Shown here piece by piece: positions 51,744 through 60,078 of a stretch of DNA of 64,000 nt. Source of the DNA: Rhizobiaceae bacterium (GTDB lineage: Bacteria > Pseudomonadota > Alphaproteobacteria > Rhizobiales > Rhizobiaceae); assembly GCA_023953845.1 (NCBI GenBank), contig JAMLJC010000001.1, forward strand, positions 2,170,001-2,234,000, read 5' to 3'. A model generated the notes under the pieces. That model saw nothing but the letters and a program-made list of their open reading frames with translations. It did no database searches and was not told the origin of the DNA. The first letter of the stretch is position 1. Every line of letters starts with the position of its first letter. The position numbers were made by a program, and so were the translations under genes.

Positions 51744-52145
51744 ATGTCCAAGTCAAACAATGCAGGCCCCTCGCAACGCATGCTTCGCGTCGGCGAACAG
51801 GTGCGCCATGCGCTTTCCGACATGCTGCAGCGCGGAGAGGTGCGCGACGACCTGATCGAAACGACCGTCATCTCGGTTTCGGAGGTGCGCATGTCGCCCG
51901 ACTTGAAGATCGCCACCGCCTTCGTCTCGCCGCTCGGTGCGAAGGACGACGCGGCGGTGGTCGATGCGCTGAACCGCAACGCACGTTTTATCCGCGGCCG
52001 TGTGTCGCCGGCGCTGCGCCAGATGAAATACATGCCTGAATTCCGGTTCAGGCTGGATACCAGCTACGACAATATGGCGAAGATCGACGAACTGCTGCGC
52101 TCGCCCGAGGTGGCGCGCGATCTCGACAAGGACAGTGAGGACTGA
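51744..52145 (+). CDS. rbfA: Ribosome-binding factor A
   Basis: 30S maturation factor with a KH-like fold; 133 residues. QRMLRVGEQVRHALSDMLQRGEVRDD at the N-terminus, VSEVRMSPDLKIATAFVSPLG near 48-68 and MKYMPEFRFRLDTSYDNMAKIDELL near 93-117 are typical. Its stop shares an A with the truB start (TGATG). Confidence 0.95.
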   Translation: MSKSNNAGPSQRMLRVGEQVRHALSDMLQRGEVRDDLIETTVISVSEVRMSPDLKIATAFVSPLGAKDDAAVVDALNRNARFIRGRVSPALRQMKYMPEFRFRLDTSYDNMAKIDELLRSPEVARDLDKDSED

Positions 52146-53107
52146 TGTCGCGCCCGCGCAAGAAGAAGGGACGTCCGGTCTCCGGCTGGGTCATCCTCGA
52201 CAAACCGGTCGGCATGGGATCGACTGAAGCCGTATCCAAGGTGAAGTGGCTGTTCCAGGCGGAGAAGGCCGGCCATGCCGGCACGCTCGATCCGCTGGCC
52301 TCGGGCATGCTGCCGATCGCGCTCGGCGAGGCGACCAAGACGGTGCCCTATGTGCAGGATGGCGCAAAGGTTTACCGTTTCACCGTTGCCTGGGGCGAGG
52401 AGCGCTCCACCGACGACCTCGAAGGTCCCGTGACCCGGCACTCCGCCGCTCGTCCGTCCGAGGCGGAAATCCGCGCGCTGCTGCCGAAATACACGGGCGT
52501 CGTCCTGCAGGTGCCGCCGCAGTTCTCCGCCATCAAGATCGCCGGCGAGCGCGCCTACGATCTGGCGCGCGAGGGCGAGACCGTGGATATCCCGGCGCGC
52601 GAGGTGGAGATCGGCCGGCTCGACATCGTCAAGCATGACGCAGACCGCACGGTCTTCGAGATCGAGTGCGGCAAGGGCACCTATGTGCGGTCGCTCGCCC
52701 GCGACATGGGCCGGGACCTCGGCTGCTTCGGCCATATCGCCGAACTGCGCCGCGTCGAGGTCGACCCCTTCACCGAGGAGGACTTCGTCACCATCACGGA
52801 ACTGGAGGCCGCGCGCCCCGCCGACGAAGCCGCGGACGACGACGCGCCGAAGCCGTCCGCCTATCGCGACTATTCCGCGCTCGACGCGCTGCTGCTGGAT
52901 ACGGTGGCGGCGCTCGACTGCCTGCCGCAGATCGCCCTGTCGGATGACGCCGCGCAGAAAGTCCGTCTCGGCAACCCCATCATCGTGCGCGGCCGGGACG
53001 CGCCCGTCGAGGCCGACGAGGCCTGCGTGACGGCGCGCGGAAAACTTGTTGCCATCGGTGCGGTGGAAGCGGGTATGTTCAAGCCGAAGCGGGTGTTCGC
53101 GGGATAG
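52145..53107 (+). CDS. truB: tRNA pseudouridine(55) synthase
   Basis: Forms pseudouridine at position 55 in the T-loop of tRNA; 320 residues. GWVILDKPVGMGS near 14, the catalytic aspartate in GHAGTLDPLASGMLPIALGEATK (near 42-64) and KGTYVRSLARDMG near 178 are all present. The C-terminal PUA-like part ends with KPKRVFAG. It is coupled to rbfA; in many relatives rpsO would follow, but here corA and a kinase gene intervene. Confidence 0.96.
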   Translation: MSRPRKKKGRPVSGWVILDKPVGMGSTEAVSKVKWLFQAEKAGHAGTLDPLASGMLPIALGEATKTVPYVQDGAKVYRFTVAWGEERSTDDLEGPVTRHSAARPSEAEIRALLPKYTGVVLQVPPQFSAIKIAGERAYDLAREGETVDIPAREVEIGRLDIVKHDADRTVFEIECGKGTYVRSLARDMGRDLGCFGHIAELRRVEVDPFTEEDFVTITELEAARPADEAADDDAPKPSAYRDYSALDALLLDTVAALDCLPQIALSDDAAQKVRLGNPIIVRGRDAPVEADEACVTARGKLVAIGAVEAGMFKPKRVFAG

Positions 53108-53127
53108 ATTCGGGCGCACGGTGCGAT

Positions 53128-54228
53128 ATGGCGGCGGGCAAGGTCGAGGGCCAGAAGAAACGGTCGCGCAAGAAGAACAAGCTGTCGCCGGTCGGCGCCT
53201 CGCCCGGCACGCTCGTCGCCGATCCCGGCGCCAGGCAGCCGGTCCTGACCCTGACGGCGATTTCGCCGGACCGCCAGGTCACCCTTCCCGAAGCATCCAT
53301 CGATCTCGTGCGGGAATATTGCAGTGAGTGGCCTCTGCTCTGGCTCGATTGCGCCGGGCTGGCCGATGTCGGGCTGGTCGCCGAGATCGGCGAGCTGTTC
53401 GGCCTCCATCCTCTGGCGCTCGAGGATACGGTGAACACCGGACAGCGGCCGAAGGTCGACTTCTTCGACGACCACACCTTCGTCGTCGCCTCGATGATCG
53501 ACGACGCCGCGACCAATCGCTACGAGCAGATCTCGATCTTCTTCGGCGAGAGATTCGTGGTGACGTTCCAGGAGCGCGAGGGCGATCCCTTCGACCCTGT
53601 GCGCAAGCGCATCGAATCGTCGAAGTCCCGGCGCCTGCGCACCCGTCCGGCCGACTATCTCGCCTATGCGCTGCTCGACGCGGTCGTCGACAGCTATTTT
53701 CCGGTCATGGAGGATGTGGCGGAAAAGATAGACGCCTTCGAGGACGAGATGCTCAACGCCTTCGACAAGAGGCAGGCGAGCCGCCTCCACCTCATGCGGC
53801 GCAACATAATCGTCGCCAAGCGGGTGCTCGGACCGATGCGGGACGCTGTCGCGACCCTGGTGCGCGCCGATGCCCAGTTCATCCAACCGGAAACGAAGAT
53901 CTACCTGAACGACACGCTCGACCACACGACGCGCCTCCTCGACATGGTCGAGATGTACCGCGACGTGCTCACCGGTATGATCGACATGCACCTGTCGCTG
54001 AGTCAGGCCAAGACGGCCGAGGTCATCAACCTGCTGACGCTGGTGTCGACCATCTTCATCCCGCTGACCTTCCTCGTCGGCGTCTGGGGCATGAATTTCG
54101 ATCCCGACTCGTCGCCATGGAACATGCCGGAGCTGCGGGCCTATTTTGGCTATCCGCTGGCCTTGTTCTTCATGCTCATTGTCGCCGTCTTTCTGGTGCT
54201 CTACTTCCGCTGGAAAAAGTGGTTGTAG
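53128..54228 (+). CDS. Magnesium/cobalt transporter CorA-like
   Basis: Divalent-cation channel of 366 residues. A basic N-terminal tail (KKRSRKKNK) precedes the cytoplasmic funnel domain; two C-terminal membrane helices (about 295-318 and 335-357) flank the selectivity motif GMNFD (Gly321-Met-Asn), and the protein ends FRWKKWL. It starts 20 bases after truB. The sister CorC-like protein is encoded at 32969, far from it. Confidence 0.93.
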   Translation: MAAGKVEGQKKRSRKKNKLSPVGASPGTLVADPGARQPVLTLTAISPDRQVTLPEASIDLVREYCSEWPLLWLDCAGLADVGLVAEIGELFGLHPLALEDTVNTGQRPKVDFFDDHTFVVASMIDDAATNRYEQISIFFGERFVVTFQEREGDPFDPVRKRIESSKSRRLRTRPADYLAYALLDAVVDSYFPVMEDVAEKIDAFEDEMLNAFDKRQASRLHLMRRNIIVAKRVLGPMRDAVATLVRADAQFIQPETKIYLNDTLDHTTRLLDMVEMYRDVLTGMIDMHLSLSQAKTAEVINLLTLVSTIFIPLTFLVGVWGMNFDPDSSPWNMPELRAYFGYPLALFFMLIVAVFLVLYFRWKKWL

Positions 54229-54308
54229 GCCGCTAGGCTTGATTGCGTCGGGCGGTGCTCTTTTCTGAAAGTTCGCATAGAAGATGATTTCCGGCACGGT
54301 GGACGCGC

Positions 54309-56000
54309 ATGAAGGCTGACTCGGGACGCCTGCCCCGCGCTTCCGGGTCGCTCTCCATCACCATATTGCTCGGTCTGCTCATCGCGGCGGCGGTGGTGCC
54401 GCCGTTGCTGCTGTCGGTCTTCCTGATCGATCGCAACAACCGCGCCCAGAACGAGGTCGTCGAGACGCTGGCGGAAGCTGCCGCCGGCGCCGCCGTGCAG
54501 ACGGTCGACAGCCAGCTGCAGGGCATGGTCACCACGCTGCGAAGCCTTTCGACCTCGAAGTCGCTGAGCGACGGCGACATGCGTTCGTTCTACGAAGGCG
54601 CGAAGACCGCGCTTTCCGACACCGAATCCTACGTCATCGTGCTGGACGCCGAACTGAACCAGATGCTCAACACGCGCCGGCCCTTCGGCGACGTGCTGGG
54701 CACCACGTCGGAGCCCGTTTCGGCGCTCAGGGCGCTGGAAACCGGCAAGCCGGTCATTTCGGACGGCTTCCTCGGCCGCACGGCGCAGAAATGGGTCTTC
54801 AACATCATCCTGCCCTGGACGCCGAAGGGCAAGGACCCGCTGCTCCTCATCCTGACCCAGAACGCCGAGACGCTGTCGAGCGCGCTGTCGATGGAGAATC
54901 TGCGCGGCGGCTGGAACGCGGCCGTGGTCGACAACAACAGCATGGTGATGGCTTCTACGCTGATGTCTTCCGACATCGGCAAGCCTTTCCTGCTGAGCGA
55001 GGCCGCGGCCGGCGACGGTCCCGTTCACCGCGAAGCCGTGAAGGACGGCAAGGATTACGATCTGATCATCAAGGCCTCGCCGCTCAGCGGATGGCGCGTC
55101 ATCCTTTGGGCCGAGCGCGACGCGGTGCAGCGGCCTCTGGAACGCACGTTGCGGCTGCTGATGCTCGGCGGCCTCGCCATGATCGCCGTCGGCGGGCTGG
55201 CGGCCTGGCTTCTTGGACGGCAGATCTCGAAATCCGTGCGCAGGCTGGCGCGCGATGCCCAGCGGCTGGGCGCCGGCGAGGAGGTGAAGGCCACGGTCTT
55301 CCCGGTGCGCGAGCTCACGACCGTTTCCGCGGCCATGGCGGAGGGCGCTGCGCAAAGGCGCGCCGCCGAAAGCGAGATACGCTTCGTGATGCGCGAGGTG
55401 GCGCACCGCTCGAAGAACCAGCTCACGGTCGTCTCCTCCATCGCCAAGCAGAGCGCCCGGAACGCGCGCGGCGTCGCCGAATTCAGCGAGAGCTTCCAGC
55501 AGCGGCTCATGGGTCTTGCCCGCTCCACCGATCTCCTGATCGCAGGCAGCGCCGCCGGCGTGGAGTTGCAGGAGCTCATCAATGTCCAGCTCGAGCCCTT
55601 CCGTCCCGCCGACACGTCGCGCACCACCGTATCGGGGCCGAAATTCCGGCTGTCCTTGCAGGCGGCCCAGACGCTCGGCCTCGCCATACACGAGATGGCG
55701 ACCAACGCCGCCAAATACGGCGCCTTTGCCGCGCCGGCGGGGAGGCTCGCGGTGAGCTGGTCGGTCAAGGACGGCATGCTCGTGCTGCTGTGGCGCGAGT
55801 TCGTGCCGAATGCCGCCCCGCCTTCCGACCGCAAGGGGTTCGGCTCGCAGCTCATCGAACGCATGCTGGTCGGCGCGCTCGATGCCGAATACACGCGCGA
55901 CTTCCGTGCCGACGGGCTGGAGGCGCGTTTCGCCTTCCCGGTCGAGAAGCTGAAGCCGAGCCCGAAGGCCACAGAGGAGCCCGCTGGCGAGGCATTCTGA
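54309..56000 (+). CDS. Sensor histidine kinase, HisKA_2/HWE type
   Basis: Membrane kinase of 563 residues. The first membrane helix is about 15-40, a dCache-like periplasmic domain follows to about 270, the second helix is about 281-300, then HAMP. The dimerisation motif is EVAHRSKNQLTVVSSIAKQSAR with phospho-acceptor His366; the N-box HEMATNAAKYGAF and the shortened ATPase end (GFGSQLIERML) are characteristic of this kinase group, which in Rhizobiales often feeds the PhyR general stress response. No response regulator is adjacent. The signal is unknown. Confidence 0.9.
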   Translation: MKADSGRLPRASGSLSITILLGLLIAAAVVPPLLLSVFLIDRNNRAQNEVVETLAEAAAGAAVQTVDSQLQGMVTTLRSLSTSKSLSDGDMRSFYEGAKTALSDTESYVIVLDAELNQMLNTRRPFGDVLGTTSEPVSALRALETGKPVISDGFLGRTAQKWVFNIILPWTPKGKDPLLLILTQNAETLSSALSMENLRGGWNAAVVDNNSMVMASTLMSSDIGKPFLLSEAAAGDGPVHREAVKDGKDYDLIIKASPLSGWRVILWAERDAVQRPLERTLRLLMLGGLAMIAVGGLAAWLLGRQISKSVRRLARDAQRLGAGEEVKATVFPVRELTTVSAAMAEGAAQRRAAESEIRFVMREVAHRSKNQLTVVSSIAKQSARNARGVAEFSESFQQRLMGLARSTDLLIAGSAAGVELQELINVQLEPFRPADTSRTTVSGPKFRLSLQAAQTLGLAIHEMATNAAKYGAFAAPAGRLAVSWSVKDGMLVLLWREFVPNAAPPSDRKGFGSQLIERMLVGALDAEYTRDFRADGLEARFAFPVEKLKPSPKATEEPAGEAF

Positions 56001-56051
56001 GCCGTCACGGCGGCCTTCCGGAATACATCTGGCGTTTTCCCTTCAATTCCA

Positions 56052-56076
56052 CTATATGCGCCGCAATGTTGCGGCG
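56052..56076 (+). promoter_or_regulatory. rpsO promoter -10 and leader hairpin
   Basis: CTATAT at 56052-56057 matches the alphaproteobacterial -10; the -35 (CTGGCG at 56029) is weak. Immediately after it, CGCCGCAA-TG-TTGCGGCG (56059-56076) is a perfect dyad, and TTGCG can alternatively pair with CGCAA just downstream (56078-56082). S15 represses its own mRNA in several bacteria through leader folds, so this is a plausible control element. Confidence 0.45.
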
Positions 56077-56158
56077 ATCGCAACATCCACCGGCCCCTGC
56101 TGGACGACATCCCGGCTGTGGGCGTCCCGTTTCCTGAAGTTCAGAAAGGAAGAATCCG

Positions 56159-56428
56159 ATGTCGATTACTGCAGAGCGCAAGCAGGCGCTCATGACCGAG
56201 TTTGCAACCGCCAAGGGCGATACCGGTTCTCCGGAAGTTCAGGTTGCCATCCTCTCCGAGCGGATCAAGAACCTGACCGAGCACTTCAAGGACCACAAGA
56301 AGGATAACCATTCCCGCCGTGGCCTGCTCGCACTGGTTTCCCAGCGCCGCCGTCTGCTCGACTATCTGAAGGGCAAGGACGAAGGCCGCTACTCGACGCT
56401 GATCGAAAAGCTCGGCCTGCGTCGCTGA
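56159..56428 (+). CDS. rpsO: 30S ribosomal protein S15
   Basis: Primary 16S rRNA-binding protein of the 30S platform; 89 residues, standard length. TGSPEVQVAILSERIKNLTEHFK (22-44) and DNHSRRGLLALVSQRRRLLDYLK (48-70) are the conserved helices. AGAAAGGAAG precedes the ATG. It is followed by pnp, as is usual. Confidence 0.97.
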   Translation: MSITAERKQALMTEFATAKGDTGSPEVQVAILSERIKNLTEHFKDHKKDNHSRRGLLALVSQRRRLLDYLKGKDEGRYSTLIEKLGLRR

Positions 56429-56437
56429 CGAACTATC

Positions 56438-56470
56438 GGACGCCGGGTCCTCTCTGAGCGCCCGGCGTCC
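56438..56470 (+). terminator. rpsO-pnp intercistronic hairpin
   Basis: GGACGCCGGG (56438-56447) and CCCGGCGTCC (56461-56470) form a perfect 10-bp stem with a 13-base loop, 9 bases after the rpsO stop. There is no U-tract, so it may mark an mRNA processing point or a weak terminator. Confidence 0.65.
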
Positions 56471-56478
56471 ACGCATGA

Positions 56479-56680
56479 GGGCCGGACTCTGGCCGGCCCG
56501 CCGTTCCAGGCTTGAGGGCAACGCCCGGAACGTCCCATGGACAGGTCATGGGGCAGGATTGCAGGACGCTCGGCAGGCGCTTCCGGAAGCGCCGGTTGGT
56601 CGAGCCTCCCGTTGTCTTGCCCGTGGCTCGTCCGCCGTACGAAGCCAGGGAAGCATTCGTCGTGGCCATTGGGAATGGCC
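56479..56680 (+). promoter_or_regulatory. Hairpin-rich pnp leader
   Basis: Three further strong dyads lie before pnp: GGGCCGG-N7-CCGGCCC (56479-56499), an 18-bp perfect palindrome with half-site GGCGCTTCC (56576-56593) and GGCCATT-GGG-AATGGCC (56664-56680). No protein-coding frame in this 281-base gap is convincing. In E. coli the pnp leader is an RNase III target through which PNPase represses itself; the same logic may apply here. Confidence 0.55.
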
Positions 56681-56709
56681 GCGCGCTTCCCGCATATGAA
56701 GGACAGGAT

Positions 56710-58857
56710 ATGTTCAATCACCACAAAGTGGAAATCGAGTGGGCAGGACGCCCGCTCACCCTCGAGACCGGCAAGATCGCGCGTCAGGCCGACGGCGCCG
56801 TCCTCGCGACCTATGGCGAGACCGTCGTCCTCGCGACTGTTGTCTCGGCCAAGGAGCCGAAGCCGGGCCAGGACTTCTTCCCGCTGACCGTCAACTATCA
56901 GGAAAAGACCTATGCCGCCGGCAAGATCCCGGGCGGCTACTTCAAGCGCGAGGGTCGTCCCTCCGAGAACGAGACGCTGGTCTCCCGCCTGATCGACCGT
57001 CCGATCCGCCCGCTCTTCGCCGATGGCTACAAGAACGACACGCAGGTCATCATCACCGTCATGCAGCATGATCTGGAGAACAATCCGGACGTGGTGTCGA
57101 TGGTCGCCGCCTCGGCCGCGCTGACGCTTTCCGGCGTGCCCTTCATGGGCCCGGTCGGCGGCGCGCGCGTCGGCTACATCAACGGCGAATACAAGCTCAA
57201 CCCGCATATCGACGAGATGCCCGAGTCCAAGCTCGACCTCGTCGTCGCCGGCACCTCGGATGCCGTGCTGATGGTCGAGTCCGAAGCGCAGGAACTGCCG
57301 GAAGACGTCATGCTCGGCGCCGTCATGTTCGGCCACAAGGGCTTCCAGCCGGTGATCGACGCCATCATCAAGCTGGCCGAAGTCGCCGCCAAGGACCCGC
57401 GCGACCATCACCCGGAAGACCTGAAGGAACTCGAGCAGACCATGCTCGGCCTGATCGAGGACGAGCTGCGCGCCGCCTACAAGAATGTCGACAAGCAGGC
57501 GCGCTACGCCGCCGTCGACGCGGCCAAGGCCAAGGTCAAGGCCACCCTTCTGCCGGAAGGCGCGGAGAGCGCCCGCTGGACGGCCGAGCAGGTCGGCTCG
57601 GTCTTCAAGGAACTCCAGGCCAAGATCGTGCGCTGGAACATTCTGGACACCGGCAGCCGCATCGACGGCCGCGACCTGAAGACGGTCCGCCCGATCGTCG
57701 CCGAGGTCGGCGTCCTGCCGCGCACCCATGGTTCGGCGCTGTTCACCCGTGGCGAGACGCAGGCGATCGTCGTCGCCACGCTCGGCACCGGCGAGGACGA
57801 GCAGTTCATCGACGAACTGACCGGCACCCGCAAGGAGACCTTCCTGCTCCACTACAACTTCCCGCCCTTCTCGGTCGGCGAGACGGGTCGCATGGGCTCG
57901 CCCGGCCGCCGCGAGATCGGCCACGGCAAGCTTGCCTGGCGCGCCGTGCATCCGATGCTGCCGGCTGCCGAGCAGTTCCCCTACACGCTGCGCGTCGTCT
58001 CCGAGATCACCGAGTCCAACGGCTCGTCCTCCATGGCGACCGTCTGCGGCACCTCGCTGGCGCTGATGGATGCCGGCGTTCCCCTAGCGAAGCCGGTTGC
58101 TGGCATCGCCATGGGCCTGATCAAGGAAGACGAGCGCTTCGCGGTCCTCTCCGACATCCTCGGCGACGAGGATCACCTCGGCGACATGGACTTCAAGGTG
58201 GCGGGCACGGCCAACGGCATCACCTCGCTGCAGATGGACATCAAGATCGACGGCATCACCGAGGAGATCATGAAGGTCGCTCTCGGCCAGGCCAGGGACG
58301 GCCGCCTGCACATTCTCGGCGAGATGGCGAAGGCTCTTTCCGAGAGCCGCGGCCAGCTCGGTGAGTTCGCCCCGCGCATCGAGGTGATGAACATTCCGAC
58401 CGACAAGATCCGCGACGTGATCGGCTCGGGCGGCAAGGTCATCCGCGAGATCGTCGAAAAGACTGGCGCCAAGATCAACATCGAGGATGACGGCACGGTG
58501 AAGATCGCTTCGTCCAACGCCAAGGAGATCGAGGCGGCGAAGAAGTGGATCCACACCATCGTGGCCGAGCCGGAAGTCGGCGAGATCTACGAAGGCACGG
58601 TCGTCAAGACGGCCGACTTCGGCGCCTTCGTCAACTTCTTCGGCCCGCGCGACGGCCTCGTCCACATCTCGCAGCTTGCCGACGCCCGCGTCCAGAAGAC
58701 CACCGACGTGGTCAAGGAAGGCCAGAAGGTCTGGGTCAAGCTGATGGGCTTCGACGAGCGCGGCAAGGTCCGCCTCTCCATGAAGGTCGTGGACCAAGCG
58801 ACCGGCAAGGAGATCGTCCGGGAGAAGAAGAAGGACGAGGCCGAAGACGCGGCCTGA
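56710..58857 (+). CDS. pnp: Polyribonucleotide nucleotidyltransferase (PNPase)
   Basis: 3'-5' phosphorolytic exoribonuclease of the RNA degradosome; 715 residues from ATG 56710 (AGGACAGGAT before it). Order: first RNase PH domain (about 10-145), helical domain, second RNase PH domain (about 315-540, with GSSSMATVCGTSLALMDAGVP and DILGDEDHLGDMDFKVAGT), KH (about 555-615, VIGSGGKVIREIVEKTGAKINIED) and S1 (about 620-690). A strong intrinsic terminator follows. Confidence 0.97.
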   Translation: MFNHHKVEIEWAGRPLTLETGKIARQADGAVLATYGETVVLATVVSAKEPKPGQDFFPLTVNYQEKTYAAGKIPGGYFKREGRPSENETLVSRLIDRPIRPLFADGYKNDTQVIITVMQHDLENNPDVVSMVAASAALTLSGVPFMGPVGGARVGYINGEYKLNPHIDEMPESKLDLVVAGTSDAVLMVESEAQELPEDVMLGAVMFGHKGFQPVIDAIIKLAEVAAKDPRDHHPEDLKELEQTMLGLIEDELRAAYKNVDKQARYAAVDAAKAKVKATLLPEGAESARWTAEQVGSVFKELQAKIVRWNILDTGSRIDGRDLKTVRPIVAEVGVLPRTHGSALFTRGETQAIVVATLGTGEDEQFIDELTGTRKETFLLHYNFPPFSVGETGRMGSPGRREIGHGKLAWRAVHPMLPAAEQFPYTLRVVSEITESNGSSSMATVCGTSLALMDAGVPLAKPVAGIAMGLIKEDERFAVLSDILGDEDHLGDMDFKVAGTANGITSLQMDIKIDGITEEIMKVALGQARDGRLHILGEMAKALSESRGQLGEFAPRIEVMNIPTDKIRDVIGSGGKVIREIVEKTGAKINIEDDGTVKIASSNAKEIEAAKKWIHTIVAEPEVGEIYEGTVVKTADFGAFVNFFGPRDGLVHISQLADARVQKTTDVVKEGQKVWVKLMGFDERGKVRLSMKVVDQATGKEIVREKKKDEAEDAA

Positions 58858-58880
58858 TCGCCTCGTCGGTCCTGTTTTTC

Positions 58881-58911
58881 AAAGGGCGCGGCGGCCACGC
58901 CGCGCCTTTTT
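58881..58911 (+). terminator. Intrinsic terminator after pnp
   Basis: AAAGG-GCGCGGCG (with one bulged G) pairs with CGCCGCGCC-TTT around the loop GCCA; TTTTT follows at 58907-58911. A strong, canonical terminator 23 bases after the pnp stop. Confidence 0.9.
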
Positions 58912-58970
58912 CGGTTGCACGGAACGCTCCGCGCGGAAGATGATCGCTCCGGCTCATCGCTGATGGAACC

Positions 58971-60020
58971 ATGATCTCGGACCGGCTGAAAACGCTGCTC
59001 TATCCGCTCGGACAGGAAATCCTCGCGCTGCCCGGCGATGGGCGCGTCCTGTTTGTCGGCGCGGAGTCCGGCCTCGCGGAATACGCCGGACTGGCGGGCA
59101 TGGACGTCACCTGTGTCCAGGGTTTCCGTCCCACCTTTCTGGCGCTGGCGGCGGAGGGCTGGAAGACACTGCCAGAGCCGGAGGGCGAGGATTACGACGC
59201 CGCGCTCGTCCTGGCCGGCCGGCACCGCCGCCAGAACGAGGCGTGGATCGCGGAGGCCCTGCGGCGCGTGCGGCCAGAGGGATTGGTGCTGGTCGGCGGC
59301 GCGAAGACGGATGGAATCGCAAGCCTGCGCAAGCACATCGCGGAGTTTTTGCCGGAGGCCGGACATGCGTCAAAGCACCATGGGCTGGTATCCTGGCTGC
59401 GGAAGGACGGCAGTGCTGAACGATATATCGATGATATATCGCAGGAAAATCAAAAAGCTGTCGCCTTAGCAGGCGGCCTCGCACCCGATCGATCAGCCGC
59501 ATTCGAGACCGCGCCCGGCATGTTCTCGCATGGGCATGTCGATGCGGGATCGGCCTTGCTCGTCCAATGCCTGCCCGCCGATCTTTCGGGCAGGGCGGCG
59601 GATTTCTGTGCCGGCTGGGGGTATCTGTCGGTCGCGCTCGCACTGCGTGCGCTCGACATCAAAGGCATCGATCTCTACGAGGCGGATCATGCTTCGCTCG
59701 AAGCGGCGCGCCGCAACATGGCGGCGTTGGCATCCGATATGCCCGCGCGCTTTTTCTGGCATGATCTTGTCAACGAGCCGGTCCGGGACCGCTACGATCT
59801 TATCGTCATGAATCCGCCCTTCCATACCGGCCGGGCGGCGGAGCCGGCGTTGGGCGAGGCGCTGATCCGTGTCGCGGCGCGCTCGCTCGGACCCGGTGGA
59901 CAGCTCTATATGGTCGCCAACCGTCAGCTACCCTATGAGGCGGCACTCGCGCAGGCTTTTTCGTGTGTGGAGAAATTGCGCGAGGAGCAGGGTTTCAAGG
60001 TGTTTCGCGCCCGCCGCTGA
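58971..60020 (+). CDS. Class I SAM-dependent methyltransferase, RsmC-like
   Basis: Methyltransferase of 349 residues resembling RsmC, which makes m2G1207 in 16S rRNA. The N-terminal half is a degenerate Rossmann copy (VLFVGAESGLAEY); the catalytic half begins FETAPGMFSHGHVDAGSALLVQCLP, with the SAM loop DFCAGWGYLSVALALR and the target-base motif IVMNPPFHTGR. Between the halves, bases 59418-59472 are markedly AT-rich with rare codons (ATA, TTA, AAA) and two GATATATC palindromes, unlike the rest of the gene. Confidence 0.88.
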   Translation: MISDRLKTLLYPLGQEILALPGDGRVLFVGAESGLAEYAGLAGMDVTCVQGFRPTFLALAAEGWKTLPEPEGEDYDAALVLAGRHRRQNEAWIAEALRRVRPEGLVLVGGAKTDGIASLRKHIAEFLPEAGHASKHHGLVSWLRKDGSAERYIDDISQENQKAVALAGGLAPDRSAAFETAPGMFSHGHVDAGSALLVQCLPADLSGRAADFCAGWGYLSVALALRALDIKGIDLYEADHASLEAARRNMAALASDMPARFFWHDLVNEPVRDRYDLIVMNPPFHTGRAAEPALGEALIRVAARSLGPGGQLYMVANRQLPYEAALAQAFSCVEKLREEQGFKVFRARR

Positions 60021-60025
60021 GCCTT

Positions 60026-60057
60026 GAAGCGCGTCGCGATCCTTTCGGAGGCGCTTC
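60026..60057. terminator. Possible convergent terminator hairpin
   Basis: GAAGCGC (60026-60032) and GCGCTTC (60051-60057) form a 7-bp stem with an 18-base loop in the 58-base gap between convergent genes. No U-tract follows. Confidence 0.35.
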
Positions 60058-60078
60058 TCACCCAAGTTCTTGTCTTAA

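Noticed and set aside
49082..52033. A 983-codon minus-strand open frame over infB and rbfA
   Set aside because: Mirror of the biased codon use of IF-2; low-complexity product, no ribosome site.
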